Assembly (NCBI GenBank): GCA_907163375.1
Contig: CAJQUW010007287.1
Coordinates: forward strand, 1 to 64,000
Length of the DNA stretch: 64,000 nucleotides
Direction of reading: 5' to 3'
DNA from: Prostheceraeus crozeri
Lineage: Eukaryota; Platyhelminthes; Polycladida; Euryleptidae
Below are positions 1 through 11,435 of this stretch, piece after piece. The notes beneath the pieces were generated by a model. It saw nothing but the letters and a program-made list of their open reading frames with translations, ran no database searches and had not been told where the DNA came from. Numbering within the stretch: the first letter of the stretch is position 1; each line of letters starts with the position of its first letter. Position numbers and translations under genes: made by a program.

Positions 1-640
1 CCTATCGATAACTAAATTAGACATGTACCTATACATGTACTAGATCGATTAACTAAATTATACATGTACCTATCCTTGTACCTATCCATGTACGTATCCA
101 GTTCCTAATGGATAACACTAAATTTTCATGCTTAAATTAAACTTACATTGTAAATCTCTTGTCTTTTCATTTTAAACATAGTTCTGGAATTGGTTTTCTT
201 ATTGGGGAGCAACTAAATCATAGCTGCACAGTAAAGTTTCACATCTAAATAGTGCTACATTTAAAATAATTGTCACAATAGTCGCAATTGAGCAAACCCA
301 TTCAAAATCAAACAACGGACGTCTATCGGTACGTACCCAAGTGCTCAGAACCAAGCCACACAAGTTCGATCATAGACGTTCCCAAACACAGTGTACTCAA
401 CTGAGTGTACCAAACACATGTACCTATCCAGTAAAACAGATCTCATACAAGTTCCTATTCATAACACTGAATTATACATGTACCTATCCATGTGCCTATC
501 GATAACTAAATTATACATGTACCTATCCATGTACCTATCGATAACTAAATTATACATGTACCTATCCATGTTCCTATTGATAACACTAAATTTTACATGT
601 ACCTATCCATGTACCTATCCGTCGCAAGTAGGGCACAGTT
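1..640. repeat. 39-bp minisatellite, two blocks
   Basis: Two blocks (about 1-118 and 400-640) are made of degenerate copies of a unit containing ctatcgataactaaatta followed by catgtacctatc. A clean 39-bp period is seen between 495 and 534. The spacer 119-400 is ordinary AT-rich sequence. The 86-codon open frame over the block only reflects the repeat and I do not regard it as a gene. Confidence 0.8.
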
Positions 641-1170
641 TTCACTACTAGTAAATATCAATACATTTGTCTCAGATAGAAGTAATATAGACGTTTCACG
701 TGATGGACATGCAGGACTTCATTTTGTTGATTAATAAGCTGTCTGTGATATTTGTAATCTGAATGTTCATCAAAGGTTCCTGTGAATCGACTTCCTCCGA
801 TGAATCTATATTCTCGTATTCAATTAATCTATAATCGTCATTAAATAAGGCATAACTTTCATTCCAGGTGCTGATTATACGAAAAATTACTTTCAAACTG
901 AAGTAACCTCACCCTGTCTACCCAGAGTTATGGAGCCAAAGGACTTCCCGGTGTCATGGATTCACTGAACTATATTAGAAATAAAATGAAGATTTTAGCA
1001 GTACGTACATACATCTTGTTCCATTATTTGATGTAACATTGGTTTTTATAGGCAACAAGCATAAAGTCTAATTATGGTATTAGCAATCTCAGCATATCGC
1101 TTTAGCAAAATACCGATGTCAATTTTTTCTTGTGATAATTGTTATTCAGCGCATTTTTATTTTTCTTTAG
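641..1170. other. No gene recognised
   Basis: AT-rich sequence with a short acidic open frame on the minus strand (696-896) that matches nothing I know. It ends in a pyrimidine tract and AG acceptor at 1169-1170 before the DUF4806-like exon. Confidence 0.5.
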
Positions 1171-1321
1171 GACAATCTCGAGGAACAGAAGAACAAATTG
1201 GATATCCTCCTAGGACGGATGGATTCCAGAACTTCCACAAATCGAAAACCAGATGCGGCTGAACGATGCTATGGAGACACTTAAGAGCTGTTCGACCTTC
1301 CGTTTGAAAGAAGTTAACGAG
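1171..1321 (+). pseudogene. DUF4806-like gene, upstream exon (broken)
   Basis: The exon is bounded by an acceptor (ttttctttag) and a gt donor after gag at 1321. Its 3' end reads L-K-E-V-N-E in phase 0; a neighbouring frame just upstream reads F-D-L-P, and together these resemble the conserved FxLPLxxxxELxxLE region that precedes the DUF4806 domain. The change of frame between the two implies a 1-base indel inside the exon. The exon joins in phase 0 to the exon at 6242, which continues L-S-R-L-E. DUF4806 proteins are common in invertebrate genomes, often beside transposase genes, and their function is not known. Identification is inference from short motifs. Confidence 0.4.
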
Positions 1322-2281
1322 GTAAAAATCTTCGTTAGATCAAAAATAATATAAGTCTCACCTCAGTGACATGATCTGTCACGTACGGCGAATAAAGTAG
1401 TCACTAGATGTCGTAACCGCTATTGTGGTATTACTCTCTTGAATGAAGTCTTGATTATAATAAAATGTCAGGTGGTATCCATGAGCTCTTACAGTGTTGA
1501 AGTCACTAAAAAAACGTAGCCCTACTTTTTTCAAACCGTGTCCACCTAAGTTCTATAAGTTACATTTGAAAAGTAATGGAGATTACTTATTAAGCATTAA
1601 CTTGACCTGAATTCAGCACTTAGAGTTAGTCATCAGTTTGGGGATTCAGATTTACTTTGTGATGGTTACTTTCATCATTCACAAGTTGGACTTACGAGAA
1701 ATGTAAAAATTGTAGTTTGATAATGAAACTTAGCGGTGATTTCATGGTTTTATGAGAAGTCAAAAGTCAAAATGATTTTATTCCAAAAATGTTGGATAAT
1801 CATAACATAATTGTAACATATCAAAATTGTACATGTATTCCAGCACCAGGAAATATGACACCAAAGAAAAGCGTTGAGAAATGTTCATTAATAAACTCAT
1901 CACGGCAATGATAAATGAACCACTAGAAGTAGGCGGGGTAGCTCCTCAGGTCTCAGAGGGTGCAGAACTTCTTATTAAAATAGTATATGAAAACGGATTT
2001 TGCTCATGTCTCTGATAGTGCATTAATGTATGAGATTCACTCAGTTATTGTTTCACATTTGCCCGTGTAGCCGTGTTTTGCGATAAAAGACTGCAAATGC
2101 GAGTGTTTTTTGTACATGATAGCGCGTTGCGGGTTAACCCACATGATCAATCTTTCAGCATGAAACTAAAAATATTAGGCCTTCAGTTTATAAGCATTCG
2201 GCAACAGGCAATTAACCTATTTCAATGAAATGAAATGCATGCGAGGTTTTTTTGTAGCAGTAGACATCATGAAATTGCTTC
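1322..2281. other. Intron-like sequence, no gene
   Basis: This is the left part of the interval between the two DUF4806-like exons. I see no coding signal, only AT-rich sequence ending at the TTAA target of the piggyBac insertion. Confidence 0.5.
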
Positions 2282-4881
2282 TTAACCCTCGGACGGCCAA
2301 GGTCGGTTATATTCCTAGGACGGCCAAGGGTGGCTTGAAAAGCCTCCCTCACTAATTCGACATTATATTGTTTTTATTGACTTAAATTAGTTCAAGTATG
2401 GTAACGAAAGCTTCCTCTCTGAACTGTTAGTCATAAAATTGCATTTTCGCAGAAATTATTTCGATTCTATAGCCTAGCCATAACATTTATAACATTTATC
2501 GGAAGTGAATGAGTTGTCGCGCTCGTTAATGAACTTCAAAGCAATCAGCCAAGCCTTATGTGTGTGTGTGTGTGTGTGCGTGGGTGCGTGAGAGAACAAA
2601 CCGCTTTCGCTTGTGCGTGACAATGAATGACAATGAATCAAGTCATATAGTGTGAATAGCTGTTCATCTCGGCTGTCGCTTCTTGTTTGATCGATCGTGT
2701 GCAAGAAAGCATGGCTCGCAGACAACCGAAACGAATAGCTGCTTTGACAGCTGAGCAATCTATTTGTACTGTTTTCGAAGATGGAGAAGACGCAGCATCT
2801 GATGAATCGGAATTGCTTGATGTTCAGCATATAAGTGACGTCCACGCCGAAGCTGATGGTGGGGTTGAAGATCCGAATTGGACGTGGACAGTGATGATGA
2901 AATCGTGCCATTGAGAAGACGCTTACATGAAACCGAAAGCAGCCTTATATCACAAGATACACAGCAAATCTACAGTCATAAAAATGGTAAGATGTGGTAT
3001 AGCGAAGGACTGTTCAACGCAGACGTGACGCAGCTAATATCCTGCGAAACTCTGGTGGCCCTACCAGTACCTCAGTGAAAGACACTAAAATGGAAACTTG
3101 GCAACTTTTCTGGACTGATGATCTTCTTCAGAAAGTTCTCACGTTCTCTCAAATGAAAGCGGATGCATTGAGTTTACCTATTCAATTCACAATGACATCT
3201 CTAAAAGCCTATATTGCTATTCTCTACTTTCGGGGAGCCAATCAAGACAATAAAATCCCAATCGATGAGCTTTGGAATGAGAAATATTCGACTTTCTATC
3301 GTACCGTCATGAGTCGTAATCTCTTCAAGCTGTGGAATCGCTGTCTTCGTTTGGACGACATCAATCTTCGGGAGGATCGAAAGAAAACTGACACATTTGC
3401 GGCGATGAGGGAAATTTGGGAAGATTGGAATTCACGATTGAGACTATTCTTCGAACCGGACGTCGTGTATTTGTGTTGACGAACAATTAGTTGCATCCAA
3501 GTGTAGATCTCCACATCGAATATATAATCCTTCGAAACCCGGGAAATATGGGCGAGCTCATTCGTTGGTGCTGTGACGCAAATGTTCGCTACTTTCTAAA
3601 CGGCAGTCCATTGACGAAACGCCCTGAAGATCACGACGCCCTCCTCCTGCATAAAGAAGAAAACGAAGCTAAAAGGTTGGTAATGAATCTTGCAGCGCCT
3701 TTTTTCGAAAAAGGTCTGAATGTCACAGGAGACCGTTTCTTCATTCTCTTGAGCTCGCCGAAGAACTCCTGGAGAGGAAAACTACCTATGTTGGAACTGT
3801 TGCAACCAACAAAAGGCATCTGCCGCCTGTGATTCTTCAAACGAAAGAAAAATTCGAATCTGTATTTGTTTTTGGCGGTACAGATAAAAAAGTGACACAA
3901 CAATCGCATCAATACTCAGCAAAGAAAAAAGTATTTCTCCTATCGACAATGCATCACAATTCCACAATTGAAAATAACATCAAGAAAAAGAGCGAAATAC
4001 AGATGTATTACAACTCGACTAAAGGAGCTGTAGGACACTGTGGACGAAATGTGCAAGCATACAACCACACGGGTCCCTACGCGACGATGGACAGTGGTCC
4101 ATTTTCATAATATGTTGGACGTTAGTGGCGTCAATACCTTCACATTGTTCATTTGAATCATCCTGACTGGACCCTTCTGCCAGTGGCCAAACGGCGCAGA
4201 TGTTTTCTCCACTCATTGGCACATGAACTGGCTGCTCAGCATGTGAGTGATAGACTTCAAGATCCTATTGGATTGTCATCTGCACGATTGATATTTTGAA
4301 GAAGTTTACGAACACGGAACGAGTCCACGATGAACATGAAATTAGCAGCCAATGCTTATCTGCTGTTCAAAGATGTTTTCGTTGTAAGGAAGGTGGGAAA
4401 TCTAGCAGAAATTCAAACAAGACACGTTTCTGCTGTTCCAAATGCGAGGTGCAGTTTGTGGCAAGCATTCACAGCCCTATGAGTTATGTATGTCATCAGT
4501 GTTTGTGACTCTCAACTTTATCTGTAATAGCCAATTTGGTAATAATTATACATAGGTTTATACCTCCTTTTCTATAGTACATGTACACGCTATATATGTA
4601 TGCAATTGATAGTAAAAAATTCTATATTATGTATCAAATAGAGTTGAATAGTTTTGAACACTATCGTTTTTTCGTTATTTGATGTCTAAGTGAGTACCTA
4701 AAAATTAAATTTAAATCCATTCGTTTCAAAAATATAATGCTCAAACTTTACAATTCTGATGTCAAGATACATAGGATAAAAGTCATTAACTGTCATCATT
4801 CAAAACTCTTTCGTTTATTAGTTATCTTTATTTGAATAAATAGGAGGTTCTGAGAACCACCCTTGGCCGTCCGAGGGTTAA
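2282..4881 (+). mobile_element. piggyBac-family DNA transposon, complete ends
   Basis: TTAA target duplications lie at 2282-2285 and 4878-4881. The element (2286-4877) begins CCCTCGGACGGCCAAGG and ends with its exact reverse complement, a 17-bp perfect inverted repeat. A second imperfect copy of the terminal motif (ggacggccaagggtgg) lies just inside the left end near 2317-2332, like the internal repeats of piggyBac elements. A (TG)n run at 2559-2578 precedes the transposase. Ends are intact but the transposase has several lesions, so this copy could move only with help from elsewhere. It sits in the intron of the DUF4806-like gene. Confidence 0.93.
2711..4508 (+). pseudogene. piggyBac transposase, frameshifted
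   Basis: The remnant starts MARRQPKRIAALTAEQ and has an acidic amino end with D-S-D-D-E-I-V-P-L-R-R-R, as is usual for piggyBac. The DDE_Tnp_1_7 core follows in pieces: W-x-x-F-W-T-D-D near 3105, L-W-N-x-K-Y near 3280, D-E-Q-L-V and Y-N-P-S-K-P-G-K-Y-G near 3480-3550, T-G-D-R-F-F near 3725 (first catalytic Asp region), T-N-K-R-H-L-P near 3808, L-L-S-T-M-H near 3936, and Y-N-S-T-K-G then V-D-x-V-D-E-M near 4010-4050. A cysteine-rich C-terminal domain (CxxC repeats, 4375-4500) closes it. These segments alternate between frames, so at least five frameshifts are present, plus stops. The order and spacing match one single-exon gene. Confidence 0.88.
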
Positions 4882-6241
4882 TACAAAGGTATTGTGCCAA
4901 ATATATATGGCTTTTGAAACGCTACTATCGTATGTTTAAGAAAGCTGAACGACGCTCACCGTCAAACCAGGTCAATCACGTTTTACATAAAATAAGCTAC
5001 CCCGATGTTTTGACAGCGATTCTAGATGTAAAACTTAGTTCCACAATATCGGCCGGGTATGGAAAACTCAGGTCTGTGAGGGTTAAACATGTACCAAATC
5101 GATGACTTTTCAAGTGCGTTCTACGTGTAATGCTGTCATTTTCACTGAAATTGTCTGACAAAAATATTCTATTTTTAACACAGTATGCTTAGAAATCTAC
5201 AAATAGTTGCTTTCTGGCTATAACATAGCGCTGCTAATTCACATCGTTAATGATGATATTTTGAAATGTGATCATATATTTTTGAAATCCTTAAATTGAG
5301 GACCTTGTGTAATTATGCATCAGTATCGCACAGGATACGTTTTTCCACATAATTGTATGACATTTAATTACTCCTTATATCAAGGATTCGACCTAGAGTG
5401 GATTTTGATCCAGACTTGCGATCAATCGGATAAAGTAACGCGACTTCTCGTCTTTTGGCCTTAACTAGGTATAAAAAACACATGTGCAAATGGCATTCGG
5501 TAATCTTCATCAGTTTCGAATATTTTTTAGTGTTTGTGATACCCAGTGAAGTCTAGTAGTCGCACTACTTAAAAGAAAAAAAAACAAGTTGAAACTAGTC
5601 ATGATCACTGAATTTAAACGAGTAATCAGATAGCCTAATCACAGAAGATATTCTCCACTCATAATTTTGTATCTGTTTTTTTCATCTGATTTGTTCCATT
5701 ACGCTTACTTGTCAATTTCCTAATAAAAGAAGTAGTGAAATATTAGAAATAAACGTTCTGACTCAATCTTGCTGTTAAGAGCAATGCTCAACAGAATAGC
5801 AATAAATAACGGTACCACAGTCGGTCGTTCATAAAAAACTGCGGGATTTGTAAAATTCCATAATGCAAGAATCCGATGAACCTGTAATGAACTGTTCATT
5901 TTTTAACAATTTTATCAATTTGGTAGCTTAAAATATTGGATTACTTCTAATTAGGTCCTAATGACAAATAAAACGTCCATGAATAACGTCTCTTAGAATT
6001 CAATAGCGAAATGACTCACGTTGTACACAGCGATTGACTGTTCGCGTTTAAAACAAGAACCTATCTAGAATCCTAGATTTTCTGTATGAATTATGTAAAA
6101 ACGATCGTGTTTAGTGTCTCATTCGTACTTAGTCATTAATAAAGCATAATAACCTACGATAATCGTTGATTGGACTAACCAAAGTAGAATAAGCACTGAC
6201 TAATTACGCAACCTTGTAATATGTGCTTCATTCTGTTTCAG
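4882..6241. other. Intron-like sequence, no gene
   Basis: AT-rich sequence between the piggyBac element and the next DUF4806-like exon. I find no coding signal or repeat. It ends in a pyrimidine-rich acceptor (cattctgtttcag) at 6241. Confidence 0.5.
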
Positions 6242-6696
6242 TTGTCGCGATTGGAAGCTATGATTCAAGGTGTGGATGAGTCATCAAAGAAGATGAGATC
6301 GACTATTCGAAAGTGCTTATGTACATTAAGTCCAAAAACCTCGACCAGTGAACAATCAACGATTAACAAAACAGCCAGGGCGGTGTTTCGGTTAATACCC
6401 CTGATGAAGTATTTCAATATTACACACGGGAATCTACAACGAAATCAACGAAAAAACCTCTGTCTTCAATACATCCTCGATTAAACCAGTTGCTGACGAC
6501 AGTCATTATGACTACTACTGGTTCTGGGCTTGACAAAAGTCGTACAGGGATTAGCTACCATCTATCACGCTGCTCCGACAGGCAGAAAAGCAGACACGTT
6601 TTTGAGATGAATTCCTCAGCGAGCAGTGATTTTTCCCATTTCGACCAACGTTCGGAAAGTGATACTGACAAAAATCTTGACGTCAACACCGATTAA
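6242..6696 (+). pseudogene. DUF4806-like gene, terminal exon (broken)
   Basis: The exon opens directly after an acceptor and reads L-S-R-L-E-A-M-I-Q, then S-T-I-R-K-C-L, placed like the start of a DUF4806 domain. The conserved tryptophan/glycine part (W-x-G-x-G) is missing or decayed, and the frame changes at least once before an acidic serine-rich tail (S-E-S-D-T-D-K-N) that ends at 6696. The exon at 44161-44618 has a matching I-R-K-C-L and a similar T-D-S-D-K-N tail, which supports the assignment. It is probably a dead copy. Confidence 0.4.
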
Positions 6697-6924
6697 CTTA
6701 TTTTGTTCTGTTGTCACGTGTTGTTGAACAGAATTCTCCGGTGTCTTAAGTGAAATCGGGCCTTGGCTATTTTCTAACTTTTAGCAGCTTGCTACAGACC
6801 GTCATATTTCTTCCAAAATTCTTCTAGTTCAGTTTTGGTGCACTCGTGACTGTGACAGTTACAACTGTGTTCTACTTTAGTAAATTTTATTTTATTTAAC
6901 GCATTAACTACGATGAGTATGTTG
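6697..6924. other. Downstream sequence, no gene
   Basis: Possible 3' untranslated sequence of the DUF4806-like gene. No distinct feature was recognised. Confidence 0.4.
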
Positions 6925-7290
6925 AGCAAGTGACTGATTTCTCTGGAAAATCAGGTTTACATAATTGTCTTCATTTTGTACATCTGAGATGCATGTTTAG
7001 TTTTATTACTGGTACTGCAAACCCTCAACTTCTGTTGTTAAGCGACTCGTTTCTCTGTAAAATCATGCTGACGCAATTGTTTATTTTATTGTGCACTTGA
7101 GCTGCAAGTATAGTTTTATTACTGGTGCTCCAAACCCTCAACTTTTAATATAATTGTTAAACGACTAGTTTCTTCGTAAAATCAGGCTGACGTAATTGTT
7201 TTTATATTGTACACCTGAGATGTATGATTAGTTTTATTACTGGTACTCAGAACCCTCAACTTTTGTTATTATCATAATTGTTTAGATTTC
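6925..7290. repeat. Tandem repeat, about 115 bp x 3
   Basis: Three diverged direct copies each contain gttttattactggt followed by aaccctcaactt (at 7000, 7114 and 7231; spacing 114 and 117 bp), with shared flanks of the form ttctctgtaaaatca and tgtacacctgaga. Noncoding. Confidence 0.85.
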
Positions 7291-7500
7291 TGTATTTCAA
7301 TTTTTCTAAAATTAAATCTCAGCATTTGCATGATATTATTTTCCATCCTGCTTTAAGGACAATTTGGTTGTGAAGTAGCAATCGATTTTTATTTTAAGGA
7401 CATGTCAGTAAGAAATAGACTCAACAAAAAAGACAGTACTCATCAGTGCTTTCCGGATGTATTCAACAATTGATTCCGAAAGGTAGATAGTGGCCCTTAC

Positions 7501-7704
7501 ACCGCGGTTATTTATTTGATATCCTGTTTACTTGGTTATGGATAGTTAACGTATCTCCGCAGGTAGTGACCGCGGTTATTTATTTGATATCCTGTTTACT
7601 TGGTTATGGATAGTTAACGTATCTCCGCAGGTAGTGACCGCGGTTATTTATTTGATATCCTGTTTACTTGGTTATGGATATCTACCGGTACTCTGCAGCG
7701 ATTA
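7501..7704. repeat. 68-bp tandem repeat, 2.7 copies
   Basis: The phrase accgcggttatttatttgat recurs at 7501, 7569 and 7637. The first two units are identical as far as I can read and the third diverges after about 45 bp. The surrounding 7490-7990 region is rich in tatccg and ccgcgg words. Confidence 0.92.
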
Positions 7705-8041
7705 CTCTCCTTCGTTGATAGCCGTCGGGTATCACCTAACAGTAAGGAGGTGTATTACGGTGATCCGCTGATAACGGACGCTACACCGTGGTAGTCCGCA
7801 GGTATCCGTCGGATCTCATAGTGTTATCCACAGATATCAGAACGATACCTAACGCACATCCTCTGCGGTTAAATTTTGTCGTACGAAAAAAGCCGTTTAA
7901 TCCGCGGATAGTCCATCATTCATCAGTAGTCCCATCAGATTCCCATCAGTAGTCCGCCATTCCGTCTTAGAAACGCTTAAGATACGGATATCCTACAGAG
8001 CTCCCCTTGCTCGGTGGGATCGTTCGAAATGGGTTCATCCA

Positions 8042-8878
8042 TTGGTGACTGTAGACAAACCAAATGGAGGTGTTAGGATTACTACAGACCTGTCGAAGCT
8101 CAACAAATATGTGATTCCGTACCGATATCCTCTGCCAAATATTCAAGATATCTATGTAAAAATTGCAAAGGCAAAGATATTCTCAAAAATCGATTTGCGT
8201 ATGGGTTATTATAACATGCAGCTCAGTCCCGAGAGTCAACTACTAACGACAACTATCACACCGAAGGGTTTATATGCGTACAACCGCTTATGCATGGGTT
8301 TATGTGATGCAAGTGCCGTATTTCAGTCAGAAATAGCGGATACCTTGAAAGACTGTCCAGGAGCTACTCCCTACATGGATGATATCATCGTGGTAGGAGA
8401 AAATCGTGACGATCACAAACGAAACCTGGTTCAGGTCCTCACAGCTCTCGACAAGAAAAATGTACGGGTAAACTTCAGCAAATGCATGTTTGAAAAGACA
8501 GAAATTCCCTTTTTAGGCCATATTATAAGCCAGGGTCAAATCAAACCCGATCCAAAGAACCTAGAGCCGATCAAAAATGCTCAGGCACCAGAAAACTTAA
8601 AGCAAGTCCAAAGTTTTCTAGGCATGTTAAACTATTACCGAGAATTTTTGCCGAACATGGCGCAGATCGCTGAACCTTTGAGAGAGCTGACCAGGAAGGA
8701 AAAACCATTTGTATGGTCCAAGAAATGTCAGTCCGCCTTCGAACAGCTTAAGAGTATAATATGCAGCGATTTGAAATTAGCAATTTTTAACCTAGTGTGC
8801 AACACGATTGTCTCGACTGACGCCTCAGAAATAGGAATTGGCGGTCTACTGTCTCAAGTCATATTCACAGCCATATGA
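8042..8878 (+). pseudogene. Gypsy-type reverse transcriptase fragment (fossil)
   Basis: The 278-codon frame shows the classic Gypsy order: K-P-N-G-G-V-R-I, F-S-K-I-D-L-R-M-G-Y, a palm motif Y-M-D-D-I-I-V, F-L-G-H-I-I-S and F-L-G-M-L-N-Y-Y-R, then the beginning of an RNase H domain (S-T-D-A-S). This part of the reading frame looks long and well kept, but it is a fragment of a broken element. Confidence 0.9.
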
Positions 8879-9100
8879 AATTGTCGAAGTTCTAGGGAAT
8901 TGGACTTACAGAGTATCAGACGGTAAGACATGGAACGCTAGAAAACTCCGCAGGGCTTATGAGCAAACAGAGCATATAATGTTTGGTTTAGATGATAACG
9001 AGAATGAGTTAAGAACGCGTCGATCCTCGAGAAGGACAAAAGGCGTGCCGCTACAGCGCTACATCTTGCAGGACCATTAGTTGAGAGAGGAGGGTGGTGT

Positions 9101-9553
9101 TGTATCGGTGAGATATACAATGTATGTGAATACTGATCGGCCGACAATTACATAGCCGTTTACAATCACCGCTAAAACGTCTACTAGTAAATACGATGAG
9201 TAGTATCAATGGTCATGATAACGATATGTTCACGAGAGACAATAATATGTATAACCTTCAAGATCACATGATGAGATCAGGTGATACGTGTTTGAATGTG
9301 TAAAACCGTCGGACATATTGAATAAAGGGAACAGACTCGATCGTCTGTAAAGCAAGAACGTCGTTCTCATTTCCATGATCTTAGGAAGATAATCAGCCCT
9401 TAGATCCACTATAACAAATAGAACAATATCTATATAATATATACGTCATACCGCACTATGTTTCTATCACCTTATTGCCTGATGACGTATTGCAGCTGCA
9501 ATAACGAAATTTGTGAATAAATATTAATTTATCTTGATTGAGCCATTTTCACA
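9101..9553 (+). repeat. Probable 3' LTR of the Gypsy fossil
   Basis: The block lies just after a purine-rich tract, begins with tg, has aataaa sites near 9320 and 9515, and ends near a ca dinucleotide. Only one copy is seen, so both limits are inferred. Confidence 0.4.
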
Positions 9554-9678
9554 AAAGATATACTTCTCAAGATGCCGATTTTCAATATATTCGTGTTATT
9601 GATAAACATCAATGATAATGATCATGAATTCATCCTCAATAATGCGATTTAATTAGTAATTAGCATTCGGGACTTTAA

Positions 9679-10026
9679 ATGTCAATGAATGTCAAGCTTC
9701 TTTCACTCCATGGAAAGACATGTATCTTCTACAATTCCAGAATCTGTGCCGAAAAAAAATTGAAAATTCCGTCCAAGGATTGGAAGATGAAAAATGTCCC
9801 CCACTCTCACCAGCAGGATGGGAGTAGCTGCCAACTATTCTGTCTGATGTTTGGAGAGTATGCATGCAGTATACGGGACTCTCTCATCCTGCCACAAGAT
9901 ACAAGCATAACGAAGGAGCGCCTCAAAATTTGGCGAAAGCTAGTGATGTCTGCCGACATTCCAACTTCCCTATGTACCCACTGTGCGGAGGTGGATTGTC
10001 CTAAAAGTGCCGAAAAGGACTCGTGG
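9679..10026 (+). CDS. Ulp1-like cysteine protease exon with first half of a PHD finger
   Basis: The open frame starting at 9679 carries P-H-S-H-Q-Q-D-G-S-S-C-Q-L-F, which fits the Gln/Cys end of a C48 (Ulp1/SENP) catalytic domain; the usual Gly after the Cys is Gln. The His and Asp part would lie upstream and is not visible, so an earlier exon is missing or lost. About 40 residues later C-T-H-C begins a PHD finger, and the frame meets a strong donor, tgg|gtaagt, at 10027. Ulp1-plus-PHD proteins are, as I recall, common in transposon-derived genes of marine invertebrates. The protease would cleave a ubiquitin-like modifier if complete. Frame after 10026 is intron. Confidence 0.6.
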
Positions 10027-10787
10027 GTAAGTGAAAGATGTCAATTCAGCTGTCGGCTTTGTACTGAAAACAGTCCATTTCCGGTGGAGTAACTCAAAAA
10101 TCACTAACAGATTAGGCATGATAAATATTTAAAGCTGGAGTTCGAAACAATTCCACCTGAGAAACCTAGATCTTCGAATACAGGGTGTACCAGATGGTGG
10201 ATTACAATGTCCAGGAGGAGAAATTTTCAAATACCCAGTCACACACAGCAAGTGGTCTTCCGTGTACCAAGCGTAAAATTATGCAATACATTTGACAGTG
10301 TAATTTCTAATTCTGACCAATTTACATGTAACTATTAGTATTTGGTTGTGTATGATATCTGATGTCTCAATTCTTCAACCCCATCGGAGTTATAGCTGGC
10401 GATTGTGACCGATGTTTCAGAATTTTACACTTCATGCTCAATACCAAATCTGTAGACATCATCACTAAACCAAAAAATCATCAGGTATGTCACTATCGCA
10501 TGAAATAAATCAAATTAAGCAGGCTGAAGAAATTTCTAACGCAAAAATATGTGCCAGTGGCAGACTATGTAACTGCGCATCAAATTGGGTCCTACATATA
10601 CACTTCTACTGGCTGCACAGGTAATAGGCGTAAATAGATGGATGTTAGACATAGACTACTAGGAAATGTGCAATGGAACTACTACTGTAATCACGAGACC
10701 CGATTGAGAGCTTCAAATTTGTCACACGTATTGGCTTGAATATAAACCAATGTAATTCGATTATTCGAATGCTCTCTTTCGTTTCAG

Positions 10788-10877
10788 GTTCAGTGCAAAC
10801 GATGTCAATCCCGTTTCCATCGACAGTGTGCTGCAGGTGGCTCACTGGTGAAAGAACTTTGCCTCCTGTGCATTTGA
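10788..10877 (+). CDS. Second exon: C-terminal half of PHD finger
   Basis: After the acceptor ctctctttcgtttcag the sequence reads V-Q-C-K-R-C, then F-H-R-Q-C and L-C-L-L-C, with a stop at 10875-10877. Joined in phase 0 to the exon ending at 10026, the cysteines and histidine fall in the order C2-C2-H-C-C2, that is the C4HC3 pattern of a PHD finger, with the tryptophan before the second pair (D-S-W-V-Q-C). The intron is 761 bp and follows GT-AG. The consistency of phase and ligand spacing makes the splice convincing. Confidence 0.65.
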   Translation, partial: VQCKRCQSRFHRQCAAGGSLVKELCLLCI

Positions 10878-11423
10878 CCCTTTTTTTGATTTGCAAATAC
10901 ATGCAGGCTTACATGTCTCCGCTATGTTTTCTCCTCTAACGAAAATTCAGATTACATTCAGACCACCTTACCTCATTTAGGTGATTACATATAAGTAGTG
11001 AAGTGACACGCCTAAGTGAAGTACCTATGTACTAGTCAGAAATAAACTTTTGCAAAATGAAAAAAAAATTTTCACGTAGTTTACTTCGCACGGGTACCGA
11101 CCTTTTTGCCAACGTGAGTGACGTGTACAGTTACATGGTGATGTTACGGTACCCGAAAATTCTGTCAATAAACTTAAGAAATTACTTTCTATGAGAAAAG
11201 CTCAAAATAAGAACGCGCATTAATTACATAGTCGATTTAGGTAGTGACCGTACCAACCGACTTGCAAGTGCAGCAAAAGTGTCTTGAACAATAAAATGGC
11301 TAGCTAAAATGGAAGCACTACATTTTTAGATGTCATTTTTCGAAAAATTAATTCAATATTTTAATTAGTCAATTTCTGGCCAATCAAAATCGAGTTGAGA
11401 ATGCGATTTCTCAATCCGATTTT
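10878..11423. other. No gene recognised
   Basis: AT-rich intergenic sequence downstream of the PHD exon. A run of eight or more A at about 11060 and no coding signal. Confidence 0.5.
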
Positions 11424-11435
11424 AAAAGTCGCATT

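Larger units (their letters stand above)
8000..9553 (+). mobile_element. Gypsy (Ty3-type) LTR retrotransposon fossil, broken
   Basis: The fossil keeps a reverse transcriptase region (8042-8878), a short tail typical of the end of a Gypsy polyprotein (8870-9080), a purine-rich tract (about 9083-9097) and probably one right-hand LTR starting with tg near 9098-9101 and ending near 9553. Much of the element, including the 5' LTR, is not found in the window. It is broken and clearly not recent, since no matching left LTR remains. Exact outer limits are uncertain. Confidence 0.75.

Noticed and set aside
696-896. Minus-strand acidic 66-codon frame
   Set aside because: No motif, no splice or promoter signal, too short to support.
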